From Prorocentrum cordatum (Eukaryota > Sar > Dinophyceae > Prorocentrales > Prorocentraceae), in contig CAUYUJ010015948.1 in assembly GCA_963575745.1 (NCBI GenBank), positions 1,267,181 to 1,331,180 of the forward strand: a stretch of 64,000 bases of DNA. Reading direction: 5' to 3'. Positions 17,131 through 29,319 of the stretch are shown piece after piece (the stretch's first letter is position 1; every line of letters begins with the position of its first letter). The notes beneath the pieces are model-generated. The model had not been told where the DNA came from. It made no database searches and saw only the letters and a list, made by a program, of their open reading frames with translations. The position numbers were made by a program, and so were the translations under genes.

Positions 17131-20100
17131 GGATGAAGCAGAGGGAGGGAGGGGGTTGTCAGAAAGAAGAGGGTGAAGAGATGAGGTCTGGGTGTGAAAC
17201 GGCACTCAGGCTCCCTCCCCCCTGCCCGCATCAAGGCTGCCATGCGTCGCTGATCTGCCCAAAACCTCAGGGCTTCCCGGCCTTCCCGGAGAGAAGCGGC
17301 GCGAAGCGAGCAGTGGGATCTCTCGTGGATGCCGCCGCGCCCGCCCTCCCCGTCATTTCGGGGGACGTCAAGTGGACCATCTCTCCGTTCCCCACCCGGC
17401 CCACCCTTGGGCCCAGGATCCGTGTGCATGTCCTTCCTGGCCAAGCCAGGCGGGCGTGCGTGTGCGCCGATCTCAGGCCCACGATAGGCGCGTCCAGGAT
17501 CGGTGGGCCAGTCGGTTCACGTCACGCGGCTCCCCCAAAGCGCAGAGGCGGACGTACGCGGCTGCGGAGCTTGATGCAAGAGCCAAATCATAGCTCGTGT
17601 GGGCAGGCCTTGGAGAAGTTTGTGCGACGCAGATAAGCCACACCAAGGATCAGGCCGAACGGCCGAACCCTAATCACACTTATCGTTGCACAACCAGGGG
17701 TGCCAAAGTCGAATCGTCGATGCATCGCGACGACATCTGGCATCTGCCCCAAAGACGGCCCTAAGTCTAAGCTCGCACAGAGGGCCACATTGACAGCAAA
17801 CTACCGATGGCCACGACTGCACCTTCTGGCTTCTGTTTCAACTCGTATACTGCACTGCGACCACATTGTGCTCTCGAGCATAACTTTAATGAAGCGCCTG
17901 ACGGGATCCGAGGCCGTGCAGGCAGCGCGTCGGGGCGGAACCCAGGCAAGCATGCAGATGCGGCCGTGCTTCAACTCGGCCTCGCGGAACCACGGCACAA
18001 ACTCCGTGTACCTGCCGGGAGCTGGCATGCGGTATACGAGTGCCGGCACTCAAGTGCGAGGCGGGGATTTATCCATATCCACCGCATGGGAACCGACGTC
18101 CTGGTGCCCCAGCGGGCGGTGGATTTGGATATATTTCGGCCCCCGGGGGCCCGAATATGTCCATATACACTGCCTGCCGAGGCTCTGAAAACTGACCCTC
18201 CAGGCGGTGGTCATGTATAACTTCCCGCCTTGGATCAAGACATGACCGCGCAGACCAGAATTCGGTACATGCAAGACGGTCAGCTCGGAACTGACTGCCC
18301 CCTAAAGGTGAAGACCTTCAAAATGCAGCGCGAGTGGATGGGGTCGGAGGATTATGCCGCATGGCCTCCGACGCCGTGTTTCCCTAGACAGCTTCTCTGT
18401 AAAGGTTGTGTACTACTGCTTCCAACGCCCAGTGAGGGGGGGCGGGCCACCAAATTGGTGGCCCATCGTGGTCCCCCATCCTGGCCTCCCAAAGTGGCTC
18501 TCCTGCGGGTCAAGCTGTTGAGGGTCTTCTGCCGCGCGCTTTTGCCAAGATGTGGGGCTCCGTCTCCAGAGCTCCCGGCCTCATCGTTCGCACGGGCTGG
18601 GCACCCCTGGTCGACCTCCCCTTGGGAGGCCAGAGCGCGGGCGCCTGCCAGCGCATGGGGACCGCAAGGCTCTGGAGAGGCACGCGGCTACCTCACCCGA
18701 CGGGCCCTCTGCCTGAGAGATCTCACCGATTCGGACCCGAACCCGGGCCCGCGGAGCACCCGACCTTCCCGTGCCGGGGAGGCGTCGAAGACAGGGGTTC
18801 GCAAATCGTGGCCCGAGGCACGTGCGCGAACGAGGGGGGAACCAGGGGACGTATTGAGAGAAGAAGAGGGGGCCATGACATCCGCACCCCTCTAGTCATC
18901 ACCCCCTTCTTGACAGCCCCCGACCGAGCGCGGTGCCTGCTGGCACGTCATGGCCATGAAACTCTGAAACGGCCCGCGTCCACCTTCCCAGACTCGATCC
19001 TGAACCTGAGACGCCCGGCCATAGTGGACCCGCCCTTGGGACACCTCCTGGTCGACCCCCCTTGGGAGGCCCGAGCGCGAGGCTTTGCGACCACGCGGTC
19101 TGTACCGGTAACTGAATATGAGGGTGAATATGTCTGAGCCCTGGGCAAGAAAACGCGAGTGGTACGAATGAGCACGTAAACGAATAGAGGTCAGTGGGTA
19201 GTGCCTGACTGTGATAGCGACGCTGAGAGTGCAACTGCCACTGGGAGTACCGGAGAGAGCAGAAGGGTGGTGGTTGTCGCTGCATGAAGGAAGCGAACCC
19301 CGAGAAAAGCAACACACACACACACACACCACGACCACGACGACGACAGAAACGAGGCGCGCTAACGATCCGCACCGAAACGCGAATTCGGGAAATGCCC
19401 CACTCTGGGAGGTTTGGTCAACAAACAACACATCGCTTAGCGGTGTTGTGGTCTGCTCCCCGAGCACAATTCCCCACCGGAGCATCCGCCATTCAACTCA
19501 TTTCGGGATTGTGCCCTCATGCGCTGCTGGGTCTGAGCGGGTATGAGTATGAGCACGAGAAATACGAAGGGCGATCCGAGCAGGAATGGAGGGCGCGGCT
19601 GGGAATGCAAGTGTCAATGGGAGGAGGGCGGGGGACGGACTCAGGAAAAGATGGAGGAAAGATGACACCATTGACAAGACCCGCAACAAAAAACGAGTCC
19701 CGGGGATGGGATCGGAACTTCTCAGGCCAACGTCGCGAGAACACCGCAATGCTGGAGGTCTGAGAGGGGAGGAGGGAGGCACCTAGAGCTCAACCCAGAG
19801 CCAGATTCTGGGGACATCAGAAACGAGATCTCAGGATTCCAGGGCAACATGTTCCCAGACTCTGGTCGGCGGCGCGCAGAGGGGGGGACAGGGGACGGGG
19901 GGAGGTTTCTTAAAAGCACCCCTGCCCCTCAGAAAGCGCCGGCCCTACATCTGCACACGAGGCCCGCGCCTTCTAAGAGAAGCAGCCTCCCTGTAAGAAG
20001 CCCTCCCCCCTCTCCCTACCCCCCCTCTGCGCGTGGACTATCTGGGTCCAGGTGGCGGCCTGGGCCAGGGGACGCCCTGAACGCGCGAGCCCACACCGAG

Positions 20101-20290
20101 CCCGTGGACCACGGGCCAGTGAGCTGCACAGGCACTGCCGACAGCCCAGAGATCACAAAGGGAGGGGAGCTGTGCAGCACGGGGAGGTCGTCCGAGGCCC
20201 CACCGCTGCCTTGGCCAACAGGCCCTTCCCACGCCCAGCGCGGGAACCAATTGACCGTTTCTCGGAGGAGTCGGCCCGTATCGTAAGGAC
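17131..20290. other. No gene recognised; one inverted-repeat cluster
   Basis: ORFs here are short, conflict between strands and show no domain. The only distinct structures are inverted repeats at 18070-18162 and a 30-bp similarity between about 18610 and 19050 (CTTGGGAGGCC[A/C]GAGCGCG). Confidence 0.5.
18070..18162. repeat. Two adjacent inverted repeats
   Basis: 18070-18085 (TATCCATATCCACCGC) pairs with 18116-18131 with one mismatch across a 30-nt loop. Overlapping it, 18127-18144 and 18145-18162 form a loopless palindrome around CCCCCGGGGG with 15 of 18 bases paired. Confidence 0.75.
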
Positions 20291-20299
20291 GCGGGGGAA

Positions 20300-22190
20300 G
20301 GATGCAAGGGCCTTGGAAGGCCATGTCGACACTTTGCGGACAGGGCATGTGAATATGACAGAGTTGTTACAAATGCTGGTTTTCCAAGGTTGCGAGGATC
20401 TCTATTCTTTGACAAACGTACGGATGGCAAGCGAGGCAAGTGCTTAGAACGCGATGGCGACACCTTCCATTTGAAAAAAAACGATCGCATGGAACCCTGG
20501 CCTGACCTTTCGAGCACGAATGATTTTGACATTCGTCCGATGCCCCTCCATGTCCGTTTTTGGAGGCGGAGTAACGAGCGTCACGCCAGACACCGCAATC
20601 CATTGGTATGCGATGAGTTGTATACGAGCCCAACAAATTTAGTTGAAGATTGGCTCCGTTGTTTCTCGCTCTGGGCATTTAAATTCTACATCGGTTGGCT
20701 AATAATTCCATCATAGAGGTGAACGGTTTCGATATGCCTGGGACCACCGAGCCTGAGATTGCGCAGGGCACCGTGCAGTCGATCAAGGCTGGTATCATGG
20801 AGTGGCATGGGAAGGAGGCCAGAGCAGGTAGACAGAGGAACAGGATTCAGGACCTGACAGTCGGCATGCTGGGTTCGAAATCCGACGGTACATCCCTGCA
20901 CGGTGGCGAAACACATGATTTCCTTGCCTTTTGCGTCGATGAATTGCTGCAGAAGTTTCGGGCTCATTTGCCAGAGTTCCAAGCTTTCAGAGACTGTGAG
21001 AACGCATTGAAAATCATGGTGTCGTTGTTCCGGCGCTCCAAAAAGAAGTGGGGCCTCTCAGATGCTCAGGACCGATGGGTGCAGTGCGGTTCACAGATAT
21101 GGCCGAAAGTTCATTCAGCCTGTCAAATCCTAGCAGCGCAAATCAAATCAATGAAACAAATGCGCGGAGCAGGTGGATGGGGAGAGGGAGGAGGAGGAAA
21201 ACGGAAGGGAGGATGTGAATGAGGAACTGACGGGGGGTGACAGAAACGAAAGTATGAACAACCCTGGTAACTTTCGGCCTACGTCTGATTGGACCACTGC
21301 TCTTCCTCCTCTTTTTCCTCCTCCTCTTGCTCCTCCTCCTCCTCCTCCTCCTGCTCCCCCTGCTCCTCCTGCTCCTCCTTCTCCTCCTCCTCGTCCTCCT
21401 CCCCCTCCTGACCCCCTCCTTTTCTTCACATTCCACGCGCCCCCCCTCCATGTCCTCGTCCTTGCGCGCCTGCGCCCCTCCACCTCCTGTGCCCCCGCTT
21501 CCACTGTCCTTCCCCGTCCTCTGCATCCTGCTACACTTTACTCCTCCTACACCGCCTTCGCAATGGTTTCCTCCTCCTCGTCCAATATCCCATCCCCCAT
21601 CACTCCTCCTCCTCCTCCTCCTCCTCCTCCTCCACCTCCTCCTCCTCCTCCTCGTCCTCCTCCTCCTCCTACTCATCATCGTCCTCCTTTTGCCCCTCCA
21701 AGCCCCCTCGTCATCTCATTCTTCCAATGTGTATGTTCCCGTCCTCCGTCTCGTTATCATCCTCGTCCTCCTTGTCTTCCTTTCGTTTTCGTCGCCTCAT
21801 CCTCCCCCGCCTCCTCCTCCTCCTTCTCCTCCTCCGCCCCCTTGCCTCCCAACCCTCACTCCCGACCTTCCCTCCTCCGAACTCGGCTGGCCCATCGGTC
21901 CTTCACCAGGAACTGCGTGACCAATACAGTATCGCACTCCGATCAATGAGAACGCTCGGGATGTCGTTCAGACCAAAAATGCACAAGGGCTGCCATGTGT
22001 TGTCCAGTACGCTTTTCTTTGGGAGCCCTTCGTGGTGGGGTAACTGGGCGCACGAAGCGTTGAACAAATCATTGAAATCTAGCGTTTCCGATGCGCATCG
22101 TTTGGTTTGGTACAGACGTGTGCTCTCCGATTTCAAGAACGGTTTCGGCAATGGGCGGAATCGTCTCCGACGTCGGAAGCGACTTTGACT
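20300..22190 (+). pseudogene. Decayed dinoflagellate-expanded protein (PKxH / WW family)
   Basis: Three coding pieces. 20300-20680 contains GSLFFDKRTDGKRGKCLERD and NLVEDWLRCFSLWAFKFYIG. A one-base shift at about 20685 leads to 20695-21170 (NGFDMPGTTEPEIAQGTVQS, then MLGSKSDGTSLHGGETHDF). After about 740 bp of CCT-rich sequence, 21910-22188 continues ELRDQYSIALRSMRTLGMSF, PKMHKGCHVL and GSPSWWGNWAHEALNKSL. The last part parallels the C-terminus of the ORF at 31633-33114 (SPKFHLFKHVC, GNPRFWWTHPDEGL), so the two look homologous. The gap ends in AG and may be an intron with an extreme pyrimidine tract. The frameshift points to a pseudogene or an assembly error. Function unknown. Confidence 0.6.
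21290..21890 (+). repeat. CCT-rich tract within the gene copy
   Basis: Dense CTCCTC repeats between two coding pieces. It could be an expanded intronic pyrimidine tract or an insertion. Confidence 0.75.
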
Positions 22191-22229
22191 TGAAAAACGA
22201 AGACGAAACGGAGCAGGGAGGGAAGACAC

Positions 22230-22540
22230 GACTCCTCCTCCTCCTCCTCCTCCTCCTCCTCCTCCTCCTCCTCCTCCTCCTCCTCCTCCTCCTCCTCCTC
22301 CTCCCCTTCCTGCTCCTACTCCTACTTATCCCCTTCCTCCTCCTCCTGCTCCTGCTCCTGCTCACGCTTCTGCTCCTTCTCCTGCTCCTCCTGCTCCTCC
22401 TGCTCCCCCTGCTCCTCTGCTACTCCTCCTCCTCCGCCTCCTCCTCCTCCTCCTCTGTCTCCCCCTCCTCCTCCTCCTCCTCCTCCTCTTCCTCCTCCTC
22501 CTCCTCCTCCTCCTCACGCTCTTGCTCCGACTCCTGCTCG
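22230..22540 (+). repeat. (CTC)n/(CTG)n tract
   Basis: About 70 bp of pure CTC, then mixed CTGCTC and CTC units. Directly follows the coding piece at 21910-22188. Confidence 0.9.
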
Positions 22541-22554
22541 ACATGTTTGATATC

Positions 22555-22985
22555 ATCAGGGTTTCGCCCGCGCTCCGCCGCACCGCAGATGCTGGCCACG
22601 ATTAGGCACGGACCACGAGCAACCGAAAACACCAGGCTCCACCCACCCCGCCGCCATGGTACAACATTGCCGCGGGCCGCGAGCGGCCGAAACCGCCAGA
22701 TGCCTCGTCCACCCCGCCGCCAGAGGCCACAATGGGGGGCACGAGCTGCGGGCAAGCGACATCCTCGAGGTTGCGCCCGCCCCGCCGCCTGATGCAAAGC
22801 TGCCACGGGCCACGAACTGCCGAGATCGCCACAATTTCGCCCGCCCAACCGCTCCGCCGCCGCGGGCCACGATGATGGGGCACGAACCACTAGAAACCGA
22901 GACCGTCAGGGCTTCGCCCACCCCGCCGCCACGACGCGACATTGCAACGGGCCGCGAGCAGCTGACCACCACGACCATTATGACC
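22555..22985 (+). repeat. GC-rich ~80-bp minisatellite
   Basis: About five diverged units containing CACCCCGCCGCC followed by GGGCC(A/G)CGAnC. The unit period is roughly 75-90 bp. Confidence 0.65.
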
Positions 22986-23178
22986 ACCACGACCACCATT
23001 CACTTTGCATTGGCTCAAGATCGCCATGGCTCGATATCGCTGATATAACGTTCATAGCTCGATGTTCGAGCTCGGCTCGAGCTACCATGTGTGGCCTCTC
23101 TACAGAACTTCCGATGCACGCGCAAGAACGCCTCTATAATGCATACGTAGGGCCTCTAAATATTCAGAGGCATCACGA

Positions 23179-23179
<1 letters not shown>

Positions 23180-23229
<50 letters not shown>

Positions 23230-23495
23230 ATATATATACCTATACGACCACCCTTCGGGTGATAAGGAGGTTCGGGGGGGAGGAACCAACGTCTCACTCG
23301 ATCGGTCTCACTATCGATCTCACTATCGATCTGAGTATCGGTCTCGCTCGATCGATCTCCCTCGATCGATCTCACAATCGATCTCACTCGATCTATATCA
23401 CAATTGATGTGACTATCGATCTCACAATCGATCTCACAATCGATATCACATTCGGTCTCACTATCGCTCTCACTATCGATACCACAACCGCTATC
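23180..23495 (+). repeat. (CT)n, then ATCGATCTCACT array
   Basis: About 40 bp of CT, a short TATATA run, then roughly 12-bp units of TCACTATCGATC to about 23490. Confidence 0.85.
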
Positions 23496-23499
23496 ACAA

Positions 23500-24315
23500 T
23501 CAACGTCATCATCATCATCATCAACAACAACATCAACATCAACATCATCATCACCAACATCATCATAATCGAGACACCGTCCTCATCATCAACACCAACG
23601 TCATCCTCATCACGGTCATCAACATCATCGGGACACCACCATCATCATCATCATCATCACCATCATCACAATCATCATGATCATCAACATCATCATCATC
23701 ATCAGCAGCATCGGGACACAGTCATCGTCATCATCATCAGCAGCAGCATCATCATCGGGACACCATCATGATCACCATCGTTATCATCATCATCATCGTC
23801 GTCATCATCATCATCACCATCGGGACACCATCATCATCATCTCATCCTCATCATCGACATCATCATCATCAGCGTCATCAACATCATCATCAGCATCATC
23901 GTCATCATCGGGGCACCATCATCATCATTACCAACATCAGCATCAACATCAACAGCATCATCATCATCATCATCACCATCGGGACGCCATCATCATCAAC
24001 ATCATCATCATCACCATCAGAATAATCATCATCATCACCATCGGGACGCCATAATCATCATCAACCTCATCATCATCAACATCATCATCATCGGGACACA
24101 ATCATAATCAGCATCATCAACATCAACATCATCATACTCATCATCATCGGGACACCATTATCGTCATCACCATGATCATCAACATAATCATCATGATCAT
24201 CATCATCCTCATCATCGGGACACCTTCAGCATCATCATCATCATCGTCGTCGACATCATCATCAACATCATCATCATCATCGACATCATCATCATCAGGA
24301 CACCATCATCATCAT

Positions 24316-24354
<39 letters not shown>

Positions 24355-24411
24355 GTCCTCATCATCAGCATCACCATTATCATCATCATCATCATCATCA
24401 GCAGCAGCATC

Positions 24412-24443
<32 letters not shown>

Positions 24444-24450
24444 CATCATC

Positions 24451-24503
<53 letters not shown>

Positions 24504-24504
24504 G
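23500..24504 (+). repeat. (CAT)n array with GGGACACC interruptions
   Basis: CAT/CAA trinucleotides broken at about 50-75-bp intervals by TCGGGACACCATC, for example near 23627, 23757, 23820, 23979, 24042, 24147 and 24216. The interruption drifts (GGGACGCC, GGGGCACC). Confidence 0.85.
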
Positions 24505-24765
24505 CGGGACACCGCGGGACACCGGCGGGACACCGCGGGACCGCGGGGCACCGCGGGACACCGCGGGACACCGCGGGACACCGCGGGACACCGCGGGCCA
24601 CCGGCGCGCCACCGGCCGCCAGGAAGAGACACATTTGGTCCGGCCGCTCCTCAGCCACAGGGACACCGACGGGACACCAGCGGGACACCGGCGGGACACC
24701 GCGCGCCACCGGCCGCCCCGAAGAGACACATTTGGTCCGGCCGCGCCTCAGCCACAGGAGACTTT
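24505..24765 (+). repeat. (CGCGGGACAC)n array and a ~105-bp direct repeat
   Basis: The GGGACACC unit becomes a pure GC-rich array of CGCGGGACAC. Two copies of a block ending GAAGAGACACATTTGGTCCG follow (24597-24660 and 24705-24762). Confidence 0.85.
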
Positions 24766-24849
24766 CCTCTCGCCCGCCCACGCAGCTTCGCCTCGCCCGC
24801 GCGCACGGAACGCACGAACACGAAACCGAAATCGATTTCCCGGTAGGGG

Positions 24850-25307
24850 GGGCTAGGATAATCGTCATCGTCATCATCGCCATCCTCATCACCATCCTAT
24901 GCGGCGTCATCGCCAGCGGCATCGTCATCATCACCATGACCATCACCATCATCACAATCAACACCATCACCACCATCAGCAGCAACATCGTCATCACCAT
25001 CGTCATCATCGCCATCGTCGTCATCATCGTCAGTATCGTCACCTGAATTATCAACATAATCATCCTCATCATCACCATCATTGTCGTCGTCGTCGTGATC
25101 GTCGTCATCGTTATCGTCATCATCATCGTCATCATCTTCATCATCCGCCCACTCCTGCATCACAAGCACCATAAACAGCATCGCCACCATTATTATCAGC
25201 ATCGGCGTTGTCATCCTGACCATCACCAGCATCATGATAATGATCATCAGCATCACCATCCTCAACGGCATCACCGTCATCGTCATCATGATCGTCAGCA
25301 TCACCAC

Positions 25308-25339
<32 letters not shown>

Positions 25340-25426
25340 CCATCGCTCACATCACGATCACCATCATCATCATTCCCAGTGGCAACATCATCATCATCAT
25401 CATCATAATCATCATCATCGTCTTCC

Positions 25427-25483
<57 letters not shown>

Positions 25484-25560
25484 GCATCGTCGTCGTCGTC
25501 GTCGTCGTCAACTTCATAATAGTCGTCATCATCGTCATCATCTTCGTCACCGTCCTCTTC
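24850..25560 (+). repeat. (CAT)n/(CATCGT)n array
   Basis: Long CAT trinucleotide tract. His, Ile/Ser and Asp/Met ORFs on the two strands are by-products. Confidence 0.9.
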
Positions 25561-25679
25561 GAAACTCCCCCGCCGAACTCGACGATATCCCCGCAGCGTC
25601 TTGCATGCCGCGTGAGCAGTGCTGGGGATAGGTTGTGGGCCTGAGGCCGCCCTGCATAATCATCATTGTCATTATCACC

Positions 25680-26215
25680 AGCGTCTGGAAGCCTTGCGGG
25701 GCCCTTTCGGCGCCTTTTGGAGGCCTCTTGGAGCTTCCTGGGGGCCTGTCGAGGCCTCTTGCGGACTCCTGGGGGCCTCTTGGGAGCTTCTGGTGGGCGA
25801 GGGCTCGAACTGTCAGTTCGTGTTCCCCATCTGGGGCTCCTCTTGGAGTGTTTTGGGAGCTCTTTTGGGCCGTCTTGGAAGCTTCCTGGGCCGTCTTGGG
25901 GCCCTCTTGGGCTGTCTCGGTGGTCTCTTGGGGGCCTCGTGGCTCGTCTTGAGGCGATCTGTCGGGCCACTTGGGCCGTCTTGGAGCGTCTGGAAGCCGA
26001 ACTGGGGAGAACGCCAAAACCCTTCAAAACCCGACTAAAAATCAATGATAATTCCCTCTTGGGCCCCTCCCGGGAGTGCTGTCGGAGACCTGCTGGGACG
26101 CTTTGGCAGCTTTTTAACCGTCTTGGAGTGCTCCTGGGCCGCTTCGGACATCCCTTGGGCTGTCCCGAAGGCGTCCTGGAGCCATTTTAGAAGGTCCTGG
26201 GAGCGTCCTGGCGTC
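25680..26215 (-). repeat. Composite CCAAGAGG-array element, copy 2 (inverted)
   Basis: Read on the minus strand it has the same CCAAGACGGCCC array, an AT-rich core (ATCATTGATTTTTAG..., CGGCTTCCAGACGCTCCAAG) and the landmark GGGAACACGAACTGACAGTTCGAGCCCTCG. That landmark corresponds to about 10850-10880 in copy 1. Confidence 0.75.
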
Positions 26216-26289
26216 TCCGGCGGGGGGGTGACCATAGCCAATGGGCAAAGTGAGGCCCCCCCCGGTCCAGGACCCCCTCCCCATTCTAT

Positions 26290-26291
26290 AC

Positions 26292-26360
<69 letters not shown>

Positions 26361-26370
26361 GAGAGGCCAA
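26290..26370. repeat. (TA)n(GA)n microsatellite at the retroelement breakpoint
   Basis: TATATA followed by about 35 bp of GA. The reverse-transcriptase-like frame to its right ends here. Confidence 0.85.
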
Positions 26371-29294
26371 TAACCTCAGGGTGTCGTCATCGACGGGGAG
26401 TTCCTTCCCGACGCCCTCGTCGTAGCAGAAGGCGACGCCCCGCTCGCGGGCAGCGAAACCAAATTCTACGCCGAACCACCGTGCGAGCCGCTTGGCGCGG
26501 CACTGGTAGAAGCCCTTGTACAGGTCCAGGCCGGCGACGTGGATGCCCGCGGCCCGCGGGTCGCAACCGGCAACCTCGAAGGCGGCGTCGCTCAGGTCGA
26601 GCTCGCGGAGGGCACCTGGCCCCCGAGCTGCGCGCGGGGGGGCTCCTGCATGAGCTGGTTGGCCTCGCGGGCGTCGACGATGATGCGCTGCGAGCCGCAC
26701 TTCTCGGCGCGGAAGAGCAGCGCGACGCGGGCGCGGATGGAGGCCCGCAGCCCGCCCGGCCCGCGCGCCAGCACGTCCTGCAGCAGCGCGGATAGGGCCG
26801 AGCGCGAGGCGCGGAGCTTCGGGTTCCAGCACGGCGTCACGGGGGTGATCAGGCCGTCCTGGATGCGCGCCTCCACCTCCGCGGCGGTGCGCTCAAGGTG
26901 CCGCTCGGACTCCAGGTGCTGCGCGAGGGCGAAGCCCGTCGGCACCGACTCCAGCGGCTTCGGATTGGTCGGGCGCTTCAAGATCTTCAAGCGGTCGGCG
27001 GCCCTGGAGCTCGGCATCATACATGTCGTTGGTCTTGAGATGCTCAAGCAAAGCTTCCTTCAGGGAGGCGCTAGGCGCTGCACCCCACCGCGAAAATCCC
27101 CTCCCAACTCGAGCGATCACCGAGGCCTGCGGCGCGTCGGGGACGCGCGAGGGAGGGTCGACAATAGCCAAAGGCGACTGGGCAGAAGCCGATGCCAAGG
27201 CGTCAAGCGCCACGATCGACTCCGCCACGCCAGCACGCCGCGACCGGCGACGAGAGGCAGCACGAACACCTGCGCGATGCTGGCGACGGTGATGATGCCC
27301 AAGAACGGGGCAGGGGGGCGGGAAAATGTCGGCGCGCGAGGACGTGACGGGCCCGGCCCGTCGAAGAGGATGCACGCGATGCCACGAGGAAAGGGGGGCG
27401 CCAGAGCGGACTCGGCGGCCAGCCCAGCCGACTCGAAGCGGATGCCCCCCGGCAGCGTAGTCATGAGTCCGCGCGCCCCGCCCCCTTGCTCTTGGGGTCG
27501 GCGGCCCGCTTGCGCTCGGCATCCTTCTCCTCCCTAAGCAGGCGGCCCTGCTTCGCGATCGTCGCCTGGCCCTTCTGACGGTCCGACGCCCGCTGCGAGG
27601 AGACCGCCGTCGTGGCCGAGCCGCTCTCGTCGGTGGACGCACTCGTCAAGACGCCGAGGCCCGTGAAGTCGGGCAACTTGGCGCTGCGGCGCACCGCCTC
27701 TCGATCTGGACGAAGCGACGGAACGGGAGCTCGGCGCCGGCCAGCGTCGAGACGTCCAACTGGTCGAGCTGCGCCTGCCAGCGGAGCACCTCGGACAGGA
27801 AGAAGTGCTCGCGGGCGGCGGCGCCGTGCACGCTGACGCCCGACTTCCGCGCCAACTCGTGGCGGTGGGTCGCGGGAGACTGACCCTGGGCGCGGGGGCT
27901 CTGCAAGGACTCGACCGCAACGCGGGGCCCAGAGAACGGGAAGTGCTCGATCTTCGAGTTCTCGAAGAACGTGAAGACATCCCCCTCCAAGAGGAAGGGC
28001 GCGCCCCGGTGATCGCGACGAAGCCCGGTCACGCGAGGGTCGCGGCCGACGGCGGTGACCTTCTCCAGGCGCCAGGCCCCTCGCGGCCGACCTCGACCGC
28101 CTCGGCGCGCGCCCGGCGTCGATCCACCAGCGCGAGGCCGCTGCCGTCGCGCGCCACGAAGCTGGCGGGGTCGGCGATCGCGCCCTCACCGCCGACGCTG
28201 AAGCCTCGTGCGCGGGGTCGGCCACCTTCCAGACGGTGTCGGGCGCCGTCGCGGCCGCGGCCGTGATCCCGCGCACTGCCGCCAGCATCTTGTCCCACCC
28301 CACGAACTCCGCGAGCTCCGCGGAAGAGATCAGGTCGAAGATGAAGCACTCATCGCAATGCGGCGCACGGATCAGCTCGACCCGATCGAGAGGCAGCGCA
28401 CGGTGCCGCGAGAGGTCCAGCACCTGCACCGACCCCGTGGGGTCACCACCGTCCACGGCCCCTGGCCGTCAGTCTGCAAGAGAAGCCGATGGTGCCAGAA
28501 GAAGCCGTTCGGGTCGTCGAAGTAGTCGATCGGCACCTGAGGGTTCGACGCGCCTAGCGCCCGCGGGGCGCGCGCGGCCGCGGCCGCGGCGCGCGCCGTC
28601 GCGCGGGGCCAGGGCCGCCCGCCAGAGCCAGCGGCGAGGCCGGCCCCGTGTAAGCGCCCGGGCGGAGGCGGGCCCCCGCTGGCGAGCGCGCCCGCGGGCG
28701 CGGCTCGAAGCGGCCGCGGGTGGCCGCCCCGGCCGCGAAGCCCGCGAGCAGCAGGGGCGCCGCCAGGCCAGCCGGCGCGGGCGGCGTCAGCAGCGCGCAC
28801 AGCGGCGGGGGCTCCGCCGCACACTTGGACGCCGGCGGCGCCGGCGCCTGGGAGGAGCTGAAGGCGCCCGTGCAGCGGTCCAAGGCCAGCTCCAGGCCGG
28901 GCGAGTCGCCCACGCAGCGGGCCGCCTCGCCTGCAGGCGCGCCGCCGACCTCGCAGCGGCAGCGGCAATCGGGTGACGGGATGTCGAGGGCTCGAGCGTA
29001 GTGCGAGGCCCAGGTCGAGACAGGGTTCGCGGCGCCCAGCCAGCCTCCGAAAGCAATTCGGGAGGCTTGAAGCCATATGACTATAGCGGAAGGCGGAAGC
29101 CCGTCGCTTCCGATGCCTCCCCGCTCCCTCTCCACTGGGCAGGCAAACGCGTCTAGATTCTCAAAGAGCTCGCGGATTCGGCGGCGATCGGCCTCGTGGA
29201 GCGGGTCGGCCTCCTGTGGGACGTGGGCTTCGCCGCGCGCGCGGCGCTGGAGGTGGGGCATCGCGCGGCCACGCCTGCATGAGCGCGCGCTCAT
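26371..29294 (-). pseudogene. Dinoflagellate retroelement polyprotein, frameshifted, RT-like domain truncated
   Basis: Protein-like segments in order on the minus strand: HEADRRRIRELFENLDAF (about 29180), VPIDYFDDPNGFFWHHRLLL (about 28500), RALPLDRVELIRAPHCDECF and VWKVADPA (about 28400-28200), LRWQAQLDQLDVSTLAGAEL (about 27750), an Ala/Lys-rich stretch, then RVALLFRAEKCGSQRIIVDA (about 26720) and, after a one-base shift near 26635, LDLSDAAFEVAG and LYKGFYQCRAKRLARWFGV. The last part resembles the fingers/palm entry of a reverse transcriptase. The catalytic YxDD region is absent because the frame runs into the TA/GA microsatellite. At least three frame changes are needed. Similar retroelement ORFs are widespread in dinoflagellates (from general knowledge, not searched). 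Confidence 0.6.
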
Positions 29295-29319
29295 CCATCA
29301 GCCGGCCCGCCTCATCCAG

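Noticed and set aside
23500-24500. CRISPR-like spacing of GGGACACC
   Set aside because: The 'spacers' are CAT microsatellite, the 'repeat' is about 10 bp and drifts; the context is eukaryotic.
26172-26182. GAGCCATTTT as a spliced-leader remnant
   Set aside because: Match of about 10 nt inside a CCAAGAGG repeat element; expected by chance.
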